Shown: positions 23,624 through 31,024 of the stretch, in pieces
Layout: the number at the start of each line of letters is the position of its first letter
How positions within the stretch are numbered: the stretch's first letter is position 1
DNA from: DATKKK01 sp964354625
Lineage (GTDB): Archaea > Thermoproteota > Bathyarchaeia > Bathyarchaeales > Bathycorpusculaceae
Reading direction: 5' to 3'
Assembly (NCBI GenBank): GCA_964354625.1
Contig: CAYHAK010000013.1
Coordinates: forward strand, 1 to 31,569
Length of the DNA stretch: 31,569 nt
Made by a program: the position numbers and the translations under genes
The notes under the pieces: model-generated
What the model saw: only the letters and a program-made list of their open reading frames with translations
What the model was told of the DNA's origin: nothing
Database searches by the model: none

Positions 23624-23833
23624 TTACCTTTTTTTCATCTTTTCTGCATTCTCGATGCAGTGGCATTCCTGAGAGTTCAGATGCCAGTTCTCGCAGTGCC
23701 AAAGAGTATCCACAATTGGGTCTAGGTTTTTCAGGAAGCGGTTTGTGCAAAACACTTGCGAGGGATAGTTGTAGGCGTTGTGGCTTCCGCAGTTCCCGCA
23801 GAACTTCCGTTCGCTTTTTCCCTTTTCGTTCAT
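23624..23833 (-). CDS. small Cys-rich (zinc-ribbon-like) protein coupled to deoxyhypusine synthase
   Basis: A 69-residue protein with an N-terminal CGNCG pair, then Cys in QVFCTN, WHCENW and ECHCIE: six Cys and several His, compatible with one or two metal sites. No family is recognised. ATG 23833 overlaps the stop of the deoxyhypusine synthase gene in an ATGA, so the two are translated from one message. A longer frame reading up to 24151 only shadows the synthase and is Arg-rich nonsense. The operon partner hints at a translation-linked role, but that is inference. Confidence 0.62.
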   Translation of the reverse strand: MNEKGKSERKFCGNCGSHNAYNYPSQVFCTNRFLKNLDPIVDTLWHCENWHLNSQECHCIENAEKMKKR

Positions 23834-24840
23834 GGGTACTTCGCCAGCTGTGCAGGCTTTTTCCGTTTGAGGTCTTTGCCGAGCCTCTCGATGACCGAAG
23901 CAGCCATAATGGGGAAGACTATCATGGCGTCGGCGAACACCATGACCGAGGATGCGTTGCGTTTGACTTTGCCCCAGCTTACCGTCTCCTCCAGCGTTGA
24001 CCCGGAGAGCCCACCTGTTTCGGCGCGATCCATCGTAATGACCACGGCGTAGTCTAGGCCTGATTTGGTAGCCAAAGCCGCGGACTGAATCGTGTTTCTG
24101 GGCACGCCGCCACCGATGACGATCATGCCGTTGCGCGGTGAGCGTCTGCATATGCCGATGATTTCAGGCACGTCTCTGAAGGCATCGACTACGAGACTGT
24201 TCTTGAATTTTCTTCGTGAGGCATGAAGATGGTAGATGTAACCGAATTCCGAGTCCCGCACGGCAGGCAGGAAAACCGGCATCTTAGCCTCGTACGCCGC
24301 ACGCAAAATCGAATTCGGATCATTCAGCCTTTTGCCGAGCTCCCACGCGAACATGCTTGAGGACAGGGTTCTGCCCTGGTATTCGTCTGCGATCTCGTCA
24401 TACATGCTTGCGAGCCTGAGGTCTAGTTTGATGAAGTCTTCCTCGGGCACGAGGACATCGTATATGCGATAAATGTGATGCTGGTACAGCACGTGGTCGT
24501 TCATGAGCCAGTGGCCCTTGTAGTGGTGACCGCCCAGCGCCTCTATCGAGTCGTGAACCATGTTTGCGCCTGTGCTCACAACCACATTTATCAGGCCCTC
24601 GCGGATCAGATCTGCAACCAGCGAACGCATGCCTGCGGGCACGACTGCCCCGGCCAAGGCCAGAAAAATGGTGCACTTCTCGTCTCTCACCATCTTCTCG
24701 TAAATGTCGCAGGCCGTCGAAAGCCGTCCCGCACCGAATGAGCCCGAGTTCCCGAACTGCTGAACGAGCTCGTCCACGCTGAGCTTGCCATTAACTCGAA
24801 TGTGCTTCACAGGTTGCTCGAGAAGATCCTTCCGCTCCAA
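23830..24840 (-). CDS. dys: deoxyhypusine synthase
   Basis: A 336-residue NAD-dependent enzyme that moves the aminobutyl group of spermidine to a lysine of translation factor aIF5A. Visible are FLALAGAVVPAGMR, VVVSTGANMVHD, GGGVPRNTI (NAD site), DRAETGGLSGSTLEE and the catalytic lysine in TVSWGKVKRN. The start is TTG 24840, because an in-frame TGA lies two codons upstream. Some archaeal homologues of the family make homospermidine-type products, but the full active-site set favours the true synthase. It is followed in the same operon by the small Cys-rich protein. Confidence 0.92.
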   Translation of the reverse strand: MERKDLLEQPVKHIRVNGKLSVDELVQQFGNSGSFGAGRLSTACDIYEKMVRDEKCTIFLALAGAVVPAGMRSLVADLIREGLINVVVSTGANMVHDSIEALGGHHYKGHWLMNDHVLYQHHIYRIYDVLVPEEDFIKLDLRLASMYDEIADEYQGRTLSSSMFAWELGKRLNDPNSILRAAYEAKMPVFLPAVRDSEFGYIYHLHASRRKFKNSLVVDAFRDVPEIIGICRRSPRNGMIVIGGGVPRNTIQSAALATKSGLDYAVVITMDRAETGGLSGSTLEETVSWGKVKRNASSVMVFADAMIVFPIMAASVIERLGKDLKRKKPAQLAKYP

Positions 24841-24950
24841 ATCGGCTCACACACAAATCCACTTCTCCAGCTATTCAAGAAAAGCCTTTCTGTGTCCGGC
24901 GGACAGAAGAAGGCATGTGCAGCGGAAAAGCAGTCGGGCCTGAGCCACAC

Positions 24951-25562
24951 TTAGGGCTGGCTCATAAACTCGAGAAACTCTTCGAGAGTCCGCTTCTGAA
25001 GCGTGTAGTTTGTTTTCTTTTCTCTTCCGATTGTAGAGTGCGGAGCTGAGCCGTAGTCATGACCGGGGAAGACTTCGATGTTATCATCCAGTCTGGCCAG
25101 CTTGTCGAGGAGGCTGTCGTACATGTCTTCTGGGTTTCCGCCGGGCATGTCGGTTCTACCGCACTCTCCCACGAATAGCGTGTCGCCCGTGAGCAGTTTG
25201 CCGTCCACGAGCAGGCAGATGCTGTCTTGGGTGTGGCCTGGCGTGTGGATCACCTTGACCGCCAGACTATCTATTCTGATGGTGTCTCCGTCGGCTACGC
25301 TGAGGTCTTTTTTGATCGGTGACAGTTTGTGCGCCACGATTTTTGCGTTGAAACATGATTTGACGGCTTCGTTGCCTGCCGTGTGGTCTCCGTGGCCATG
25401 CGTGTCGATGACGTATTCCACGTTCAGTCCTTGGTCGTTGCAGGCTCTGACTATGGTGTCTGCGTTGAAGCTCGGGTCTACGATGGCTGCCTTCTTGGAG
25501 GCCTCGTCTGCTATGATGTATGAGAAGTTGTCGCCAAGATGCTTGATCTGTCTGAAGAACAT
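24951..25562 (-). CDS. metallo-beta-lactamase fold hydrolase (GloB/persulfide-dioxygenase-like)
   Basis: A 203-residue protein. Metal-binding motifs are DTHGHGDHTAGN near residue 53, His in TPGHTQDS near 110, Asp in LLTGDTLFVGECGRTD near 126 and His in FPGHDYGS near 168. The GECGRTDMPGG stretch is typical of the group that includes glyoxalase II, ETHE1 persulfide dioxygenases and related thioester hydrolases. Which of these reactions it catalyses cannot be told. ATG 25562 has GGAGGG ten bases upstream, inside the end of the preceding gene, and only five bases separate it from that stop. It is third in the GNAT-unknown-MBL operon. Confidence 0.9.
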   Translation of the reverse strand: MFFRQIKHLGDNFSYIIADEASKKAAIVDPSFNADTIVRACNDQGLNVEYVIDTHGHGDHTAGNEAVKSCFNAKIVAHKLSPIKKDLSVADGDTIRIDSLAVKVIHTPGHTQDSICLLVDGKLLTGDTLFVGECGRTDMPGGNPEDMYDSLLDKLARLDDNIEVFPGHDYGSAPHSTIGREKKTNYTLQKRTLEEFLEFMSQP

Positions 25563-25567
25563 GCGTT

Positions 25568-26965
25568 TCAGCCCTCCGCGGCCTGTTTGGGTTTGCGGAC
25601 GAACTGGTCACTTGGGAGGTGCTCCATCTTCATGCCCAAGTTTGCCAGGAATTTCAGGTCTTGTATGCAGCCTATGCTGGCGTCTATGTTGCGATGTGTC
25701 GGGTGGAACCACATGTGTTTGGGCATGAGGTTGAATTGCAGGGGCGGTTTGGGCGTGACGCCGTATTTTTCCTTCAGGTCTTTGATGAGCGAGTCTGTTT
25801 GGCAGGCGAGTCGAGTTGTGGTGTAGCTTTTCAGCAGTTCCGAGGCGCCGAAGGCGCCGATGCCGTGCCACAGGACAGCGTCCTCAGGTGAAACCAGCGA
25901 GTATAGGGAAAACTGCGGTGAAGAAGGCGTTTCCCTGTAACTGTAGTTCGTCAGCTTCGTTGCCTCGACAATGAAGGTGTCTTCAGCCTGTGCAACGCTT
26001 ACGTCGTCTGGATCAATAGCGTTAGGATATAGCTGAGTCGTTTTGTAGTCCACCTTAACGCTTTTCAGTTTCGTGCCATCGAAATAGATTCTTCCTCTGG
26101 CCCCACGTTTGGAGGCGTAGCCTTTCGGCGAGTGTGGAATCGTCAAGAGTGTCGTCAGGTTTTTCATGCTTCTGCCCATGCAGTTGTAGATGCGTTCGAT
26201 TGATTCGTAGTCTCTGTGGGTTTCTCGTATGATGTGGTGAAGCAGGCCCTCGGTAGTCTCTTTTTCCAATTGTGACAGTGGCAGTCGCACGGAGGGAATG
26301 CCGAGGGCGATGCCGAATGATTCTGAGAGGCTTTCCAGATGCTCGTATTTGACGGCGTCCACCATGTCCATGTAGCTGTTGTTGCATGCTCTGAGGTGGC
26401 GGGCCACGCGTTCGACCTCGCTTCTGCAGAACAGTGATCCTTCGTACTTCTGCACGAATTTCTCGTCTATTTGCAGTCTCTCGGTCTTGACGGTGGCACA
26501 GGGGAAGGCGCTTTGCCCGCTTGTGACGATCGACTCTTTCAGCGGATTCATCGAGTACCTGTCTGCCTCGATGTCGTCCGTGTTGAGAAGGAAAGAAACG
26601 ATCAGCCCACGCGGAGGCTTCTTTACGATGGCGCATATTTCGTTCACGTCTCTCGCAGTAGCCTCATGCAGGCCCAGCTGGTGGAAGTAGTTGCCGCACA
26701 CCTCAAGCAGTCGGGCGGCTATTATGCCCTGAACCTCTTCAACCGTCAGCTGAGGATTTGAGTATTCGATCGAGGCTCGCAGGAAGAAGTGGCCGCCGTC
26801 AAACGTGACGCCGCTTCTTTGGCCCTTCTCAAAATGGAACATGGGGACCTTTCTTGTTTTGTCCTCTTTGAACGTGGCCAGCTCCTTGACCAGCGCCTCG
26901 ATACATGGCCACGAGCTTTTGAGGAAATCTTCCACGATTATTCTCGCCAAATCAGGGTTCGACAT
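25568..26965 (-). CDS. conserved-looking 465-residue protein, unknown function
   Basis: I do not recognise this protein. It is soluble, without signal or membrane segments. Features worth a search are FHFEKGQRSGVTFDGGHFFLRASIEY near residue 45, a Cys in LFCRSEVERVARHLRACNNSY, HHIIRETHRDYESIERIYNCMG near 245, a basic SPKGYASKRGARGRIYFDGT stretch near 285, VLWHGIGAFGASELLKSY near 375 and MWFHPTHRNIDASIGC near 425. ATG 26965 is preferred (GAGG nine bases upstream); ATG 26974 overlaps the stop of the GNAT gene. It sits tightly between a GNAT acetyltransferase and an MBL-fold hydrolase, so it probably works with them. Confidence 0.75.
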   Translation of the reverse strand: MSNPDLARIIVEDFLKSSWPCIEALVKELATFKEDKTRKVPMFHFEKGQRSGVTFDGGHFFLRASIEYSNPQLTVEEVQGIIAARLLEVCGNYFHQLGLHEATARDVNEICAIVKKPPRGLIVSFLLNTDDIEADRYSMNPLKESIVTSGQSAFPCATVKTERLQIDEKFVQKYEGSLFCRSEVERVARHLRACNNSYMDMVDAVKYEHLESLSESFGIALGIPSVRLPLSQLEKETTEGLLHHIIRETHRDYESIERIYNCMGRSMKNLTTLLTIPHSPKGYASKRGARGRIYFDGTKLKSVKVDYKTTQLYPNAIDPDDVSVAQAEDTFIVEATKLTNYSYRETPSSPQFSLYSLVSPEDAVLWHGIGAFGASELLKSYTTTRLACQTDSLIKDLKEKYGVTPKPPLQFNLMPKHMWFHPTHRNIDASIGCIQDLKFLANLGMKMEHLPSDQFVRKPKQAAEG

Positions 26966-26970
26966 GATTC

Positions 26971-27810
26971 TCATCCTCTTTCCAGAGACTCAGGCATGCA
27001 GACACAGCGATCTGCGATTGGCCGTCCGTGAAACATTCTTGCGACCTGGAAGCGTTCGTTGAAGCCATTCTTTGCCAGCATGTTAAGGATTGCGGTTTCT
27101 TTTCTTGGAGCTATCATGGTGGCTTCGACGCCTTTGAGTCTGCTGAGAATGGCTTCAAGGAGATCTGCGGCAATGTCGCCGCGTCCGCTGCGGCAGGCCA
27201 GCGGTCCCAGTTCGGCTACTCCGCGGTATACTTTGGCCAGGGCGTGGCCTATCATTTTGTCTTTTTCGTAGGCCACGTAGCAGAGGTTGTCAGGGTCGAG
27301 CATGATGGGTTCCAAAAGTTTTCTGCGCGAAGCGCCGAAGCAGGCGCGATCATGGTTGATGATCTTGCTTATCTCGGTTCCTTTGGCAGGTCTCACATTA
27401 GGCTTAGGCCGTGCTGAAAAGCCTTTTCCCGTGAGGACGCTGAAATCGGAATCATATGCGAAGCCCAGCCGCGTATAGAATGGGATCCTTTCGACGTATG
27501 CGTACAGGCCTACGGTTTCAACTTCTTGGCGTGTCAGGTACTCGATTGAGTGCCTGACGAGCAGCGACCCTGCGCCTCTGTTTCGGTGTTTCTGGCTGAC
27601 GATGAGGTTTCCGAACCAAGCAATTTTCCCGTAGGCCACGTTGGTGGCGAGGCCTATCCTTTCCAAGCCATCCAGTAGAACGAGGCAACCTTCGGGTTCC
27701 AGTTCCATCATGAACTTGAAGTCGTCGTCCGCCAGCTCCCACCCGCGCTCGGCAGTGATTTGAACCGCAAACAGAAGGTCCTCTCCCGTCATTATCCTTA
27801 CGTGAAACAT
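26971..27810 (-). CDS. GNAT family N-acetyltransferase with C-terminal extension
   Basis: A 279-residue protein. The N-terminal GNAT domain (residues 1-140) has the acetyl-CoA loop segment VSQKHRNRGAGSLLVRHSIEYL (Q/RxxGxG/A pattern) and FYTRLGFAYDSDFSVL. The second half (KIINHDRACFGASRRKLLEPIM... to the end) resembles the extra acetyltransferase-like domain found in many archaeal/bacterial two-domain GNATs. The substrate is unknown. The frame is open to 27936, but ATG 27810 (MFHVRIMTGED) is where the fold starts. It is the first gene of a three-gene operon and divergent from the HEXXH gene at 27896. Confidence 0.83.
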   Translation of the reverse strand: MFHVRIMTGEDLLFAVQITAERGWELADDDFKFMMELEPEGCLVLLDGLERIGLATNVAYGKIAWFGNLIVSQKHRNRGAGSLLVRHSIEYLTRQEVETVGLYAYVERIPFYTRLGFAYDSDFSVLTGKGFSARPKPNVRPAKGTEISKIINHDRACFGASRRKLLEPIMLDPDNLCYVAYEKDKMIGHALAKVYRGVAELGPLACRSGRGDIAADLLEAILSRLKGVEATMIAPRKETAILNMLAKNGFNERFQVARMFHGRPIADRCVCMPESLERG

Positions 27811-27836
27811 GCGGACACACAGAACCTTATACGGGA

Positions 27837-27849
27837 GCATAAACTTTGC
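27837..27849. promoter_or_regulatory. shared AT-rich element between divergent genes
   Basis: GCATAAACTTTGC can serve as a TATA element in both directions. On the plus strand GCATAAACT is about 55 bases before ATG 27896. On the minus strand AAGTTTATG is about 30 bases before ATG 27810, giving a leaderless start. CCTTATACG at 27825-27833 is a second minus-strand candidate but is rather close to the ATG. Confidence 0.38.
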
Positions 27850-27895
27850 TAATCTTCGCCCTTTTGAGTACGCTACAAGAGGAGAAAAAACAGTA

Positions 27896-28423
27896 ATGGA
27901 GTCGCGGCTAGAGGTCAAAATAACACGCGATGTCAAGATAACTACTTATCGTTTTACGGATTTCTTCAGAGGCTTTGAGAACGTTGAGGCCGTGAGACGG
28001 ATTTTCGGCGAAAAGACCGACGAGGTCCTGCGGAACGTTCGCGTGGAGTTTGCCGGGATGAGGGGGTACATGGGTGTGAGCAACGAGGACGGTCACCTGC
28101 TAGTAAGCGCCGTGTACCTGAGGGAAGGCGACGTCGTTGACCTCTACTTGGACATCATCCACGAGCTGGTTCACGTGAAACAAAAGCTCATCGAGGGAAA
28201 GGAGCTTTTCGACGACAGATTCAGCTACGTGGAAAGGCCAACAGAGCTTGAGGCTTATCGCTTCGCGGTTGAGGAGGCCAAGAGGCTGGGGCTGACCGAC
28301 GAGAGAATCCTCACGTACCTGAAGACCGAGTGGATGAGCAACGCTGAGCTGAAGCGGCTGGCCAAGGCCATGGACATCAAGTGCGGCCGCCCGCCTGCGA
28401 AGAAGGCGAAGAAGAGAAGATAG
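27896..28423 (+). CDS. HEXXH-motif protein, putative zinc peptidase (copy 1)
   Basis: A 175-residue protein of unknown family with a classic zinc-peptidase core. HELVH lies in LDIIHELVHVKQ near residue 111, and a downstream Glu in RPTELEAYRFAVEEA could be the third ligand, as in gluzincin-type enzymes. A basic KKAKKRR tail ends it. The frame opens at 27809, but ATG 27896 has GAGGAG 12-15 bases upstream and aligns with its neighbour. It is about 60% identical by eye to the next gene over 140 residues, a tandem duplication. No signal peptide is present, so it acts in the cytosol. Confidence 0.72.
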   Translation: MESRLEVKITRDVKITTYRFTDFFRGFENVEAVRRIFGEKTDEVLRNVRVEFAGMRGYMGVSNEDGHLLVSAVYLREGDVVDLYLDIIHELVHVKQKLIEGKELFDDRFSYVERPTELEAYRFAVEEAKRLGLTDERILTYLKTEWMSNAELKRLAKAMDIKCGRPPAKKAKKRR

Positions 28424-28568
28424 CGGTTGAGATGAGCTCTTGTCGAGGCAGGTTCAGACTGAGCAGGAGGCACATGCCATTACCGACTGGCGTGAGGTTG
28501 TGGAGTCAAAGATACTGCGCGTGGCCAGCGTTCTGGGCCTAGACCGTATAGGACGAGCCGGAGGTTCA

Positions 28569-29015
28569 ATGCACCCGTTCATTGAATACTTCAAAGGCTT
28601 TGAAAAAGTGCAGGCAGTCAGAGAAATTTTCGGCGACCGAACTGAAGCTATTCTTGGCAGCCTGAAGGTTGAGTTGATGTGGATTGGAGGGTACATGTGG
28701 GTTAGCAACCGCGATGGTCATTTGGCTGTGAGTGCGCGGTATTTGAATGAGGGTGACAGGGTGGATATTTACTTGGACGTGATTCATGAGCTGGTGCATG
28801 TGAAGCAGTTCTTGGAGGGCAAGGAGCTCTTCGATCACGACTACAGCTACGCGGAGAGACCCACCGAGATTGAGGCCTACCGTTTTGCCGTGCGAGAAGC
28901 ACGAAGAATAGGCCTCAGCGAAAAGCGAATACTCGAATACCTCAAAACAGAATGGATGACACACCGAGACCTCAAGAAACTCGCAGAAACCCTGAACATC
29001 AAAAGCCCTTCGTAG
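28569..29015 (+). CDS. HEXXH-motif protein, putative zinc peptidase (copy 2)
   Basis: A 148-residue paralogue of the preceding gene, sharing GYMxVSNxDGHLxVSAxYL, LDVIHELVHVKQ, GKELFD, SYxERPTExEAYRFAV and YLKTEWM. ATG 28569 is favoured: GGAGGT lies just ahead of it and homology to copy 1 begins there. The frame is open to a TTG at 28440, which would add 43 residues of unclear value. Copy 2 lacks the basic tail of copy 1. The two genes probably form one transcript. Substrate and physiological role are unknown. Confidence 0.7.
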   Translation: MHPFIEYFKGFEKVQAVREIFGDRTEAILGSLKVELMWIGGYMWVSNRDGHLAVSARYLNEGDRVDIYLDVIHELVHVKQFLEGKELFDHDYSYAERPTEIEAYRFAVREARRIGLSEKRILEYLKTEWMTHRDLKKLAETLNIKSPS

Positions 29016-29016
29016 A

Positions 29017-29526
29017 TCAAGTGCTGGCCTCGCGCGGAACGATCTCAACAAGCGTACTCACAACAGCTCTAGCCGCCTGAGCGACTTCTTGTGACAACCC
29101 TTCGCCGAAGTCAGTTTTCCTCGGCTGTATAAGCAGTAGGCCGATTCTAGCTTCTGTGGTTTGGGTGAGATATTCACAGAACAGCCTCAGCGGCAGTATG
29201 TGTGTCGAGTAGGCTGGAAACGTGGTGAGCTTCTCCGGGCTTAAGAGCCTCGCCTCGCCCGGTTTCCGTTCTAACATTGCGGCGTCTATGAGCAGTACGT
29301 GTGTGGGTTGGAAGTCTACGATTTGCTGTGTGAAGCCTTCGGGCACGGTTTCGCACTCGATGAGCATGACACGGCCTGACACCTTGCCCTGCAACCCCTG
29401 AACGATCTGAACGCCCACGAAATCATCCATACGAATAGGATTCCCAATGCCCGCTATGACCACGCGCCCAGCACCAGAAAACCACTCCCTCAAAGCCCTC
29501 TCAACGCTAGGCTTGCGGCTGGACAT
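29017..29526 (-). CDS. hydrogenase maturation protease (HyaD/HycI/FrcD family)
   Basis: A 169-residue endopeptidase that trims the C-terminus of a [NiFe] large subunit after nickel insertion. Nickel-sensing residues are visible: Glu is replaced by Asp in the N-terminal box GIGNPIRMDDFVG (near residue 28), the Asp in LLIDAAMLE, and His in STHILPL near 110. Start ATG 29526 is taken; a GTG at 29535 is also in frame. It lies downstream of the hydrogenase large subunit on the same strand, whose C-terminal extension is its likely substrate. The stop is one base from that of the convergent HEXXH gene. Confidence 0.88.
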   Translation of the reverse strand: MSSRKPSVERALREWFSGAGRVVIAGIGNPIRMDDFVGVQIVQGLQGKVSGRVMLIECETVPEGFTQQIVDFQPTHVLLIDAAMLERKPGEARLLSPEKLTTFPAYSTHILPLRLFCEYLTQTTEARIGLLLIQPRKTDFGEGLSQEVAQAARAVVSTLVEIVPREAST

Positions 29527-29569
29527 AGGAATCACTACGAAGTAGAGAAGTGCAAAGAGAAAAAAAAGT

Positions 29570-31024
29570 TTATCGTTGTACGGTCCTGACGAGCTTCTTG
29601 TCGCTGTCGTATATCTTCAGTGTCAGTGGCATCTGGCCTATGGCGTAGTGTGTAGCGCATCCGAAGCATGGGTCGTATGCTCTGAAGGCCATTTCGACTT
29701 TGTTGAGCACGCCCTGGTCGGCTTTGCCTTCGTGAATGAGGCCTTTGGCGGCGTCGCGCACTGACATGCAGATGGCTGGATAATTGTTCGTTGTGGCCAC
29801 GATCATGTTCACGTCTTTGATCAACGCATCCTTATCCAGCGTGTAGTGGTGGACCAGCGTTCCTCTGGCGGCTTCGACGATGCCTATGCCCTCACCCGGC
29901 TCGCCTGGCTTCGCACGCACGTTCGTGCTCGTGATCTCCGAGTCTTTGGCCAGTTCCACTGCGCGTTCGGTGGCGTACATCAGCTCGATCAGTCTTGCCC
30001 AGTGGAAGGCCAATGTGCTGTGCACTGGCTTGCCACCCAGCGTCTTGTACATCTCCTCGTACTCGACCTGCGCCAACGGCGTGGCCATCCCATCCGAAGC
30101 ATTCAACCTGCCCAGCGGACCAACCCGGTAGATGCCGCTGTCCGCACCGTCAACAAAACCCTTCCACCCAATCTTCTTCAAGAAAGGCATTTTCGCATAG
30201 CTCCACGGCTCCACATGCTCGCCCACGTGCGTCAAATAGTCTCTGGGCTCGAACTTGAGAAACTCGTTTGCCTTCTGGTCTACGACGCGTACTTTGCCGT
30301 CGTAGAAGTTGACCTTGTTGTGCTCGTCCACCAAGCCCATGTAATACGTCTTCATCGTGTAGGCCTCACTCTTGATCATGTCCACGTACTTGGGGTTGCC
30401 CAGCACGATGTCATGGAAAAGCTTCAGCGTAAACTGCGCAAACTTAAGACACGACTCGGACATTCTCTGGATCTCTGCCCTGTTTTCCTCGCTCAGCGGT
30501 TTCGAGATGCCTCCTGGCAGGCCGCACACTGGGTGGGTGGCTTTGCCGCCGATGATCTCCGTCATCTTCTGTCCGAAGGCTCGGTGCTTGATGACTTCCT
30601 TGCCAACCTCTATCCCTACCTTCTCGATGACGCCTAGAATGTTCCGCTTCTCAGGTGGAGCATCGGGGCCAACTACGAAGTCGGGCCCGCCGAGATAGTA
30701 GAAGTGCAGAGTATGATCATAGATAAAGTAGGCAACGTACATGAGTTCCCTGAGCTTCTTTGCAGCGGACGGGGGCTCAACATTGAACGCTGCGTCTAGG
30801 GCCTTCGTGGCCGCGAAGTGGTGTGCTACTGGGCAAACTCCGCAGATGCGCGTCGTCAGTATGGGCATGAGTTCGGCTCTTCTGCCCACGCAGAACTGTT
30901 CGAAGCCTCTCAGTTCGGGGACTTTCAGGTAGGCGTTTTCCACTTCACCCTTGTCGTTCAGAAATATCGAGATGTTTCCGTGGCCTTCCAGCCTAGTTAT
31001 CGGGTCTATTAGTATTTCTTTCAT
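29570..31024 (-). CDS. mvhA: [NiFe] hydrogenase large subunit, MvhA-like (group 3)
   Basis: A 484-residue catalytic subunit. The four nickel cysteines are Cys61 and Cys64 in TRICGVCPVAHH, and Cys453 and Cys456 in DPCFGCATH. A 25-residue extension follows His459 and should be removed by the protease encoded downstream. The body matches F420-non-reducing (Mvh) and related group 3 enzymes. It splits or makes H2 in the cytosol and exchanges electrons through the small subunit. Its ATG overlaps the small-subunit stop (ATGA), so the pair is coupled. No HdrA/B/C or MvhD gene is in view; they may lie beyond the right edge. Confidence 0.94.
   Translation of the reverse strand: MKEILIDPITRLEGHGNISIFLNDKGEVENAYLKVPELRGFEQFCVGRRAELMPILTTRICGVCPVAHHFAATKALDAAFNVEPPSAAKKLRELMYVAYFIYDHTLHFYYLGGPDFVVGPDAPPEKRNILGVIEKVGIEVGKEVIKHRAFGQKMTEIIGGKATHPVCGLPGGISKPLSEENRAEIQRMSESCLKFAQFTLKLFHDIVLGNPKYVDMIKSEAYTMKTYYMGLVDEHNKVNFYDGKVRVVDQKANEFLKFEPRDYLTHVGEHVEPWSYAKMPFLKKIGWKGFVDGADSGIYRVGPLGRLNASDGMATPLAQVEYEEMYKTLGGKPVHSTLAFHWARLIELMYATERAVELAKDSEITSTNVRAKPGEPGEGIGIVEAARGTLVHHYTLDKDALIKDVNMIVATTNNYPAICMSVRDAAKGLIHEGKADQGVLNKVEMAFRAYDPCFGCATHYAIGQMPLTLKIYDSDKKLVRTVQR

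Noticed and set aside
28440..28568. TTG-initiated extension of HEXXH copy 2
   Set aside because: Homology to copy 1 begins at about ATG 28569, which has GGAGGT ahead; the extension cannot be excluded but is not supported.
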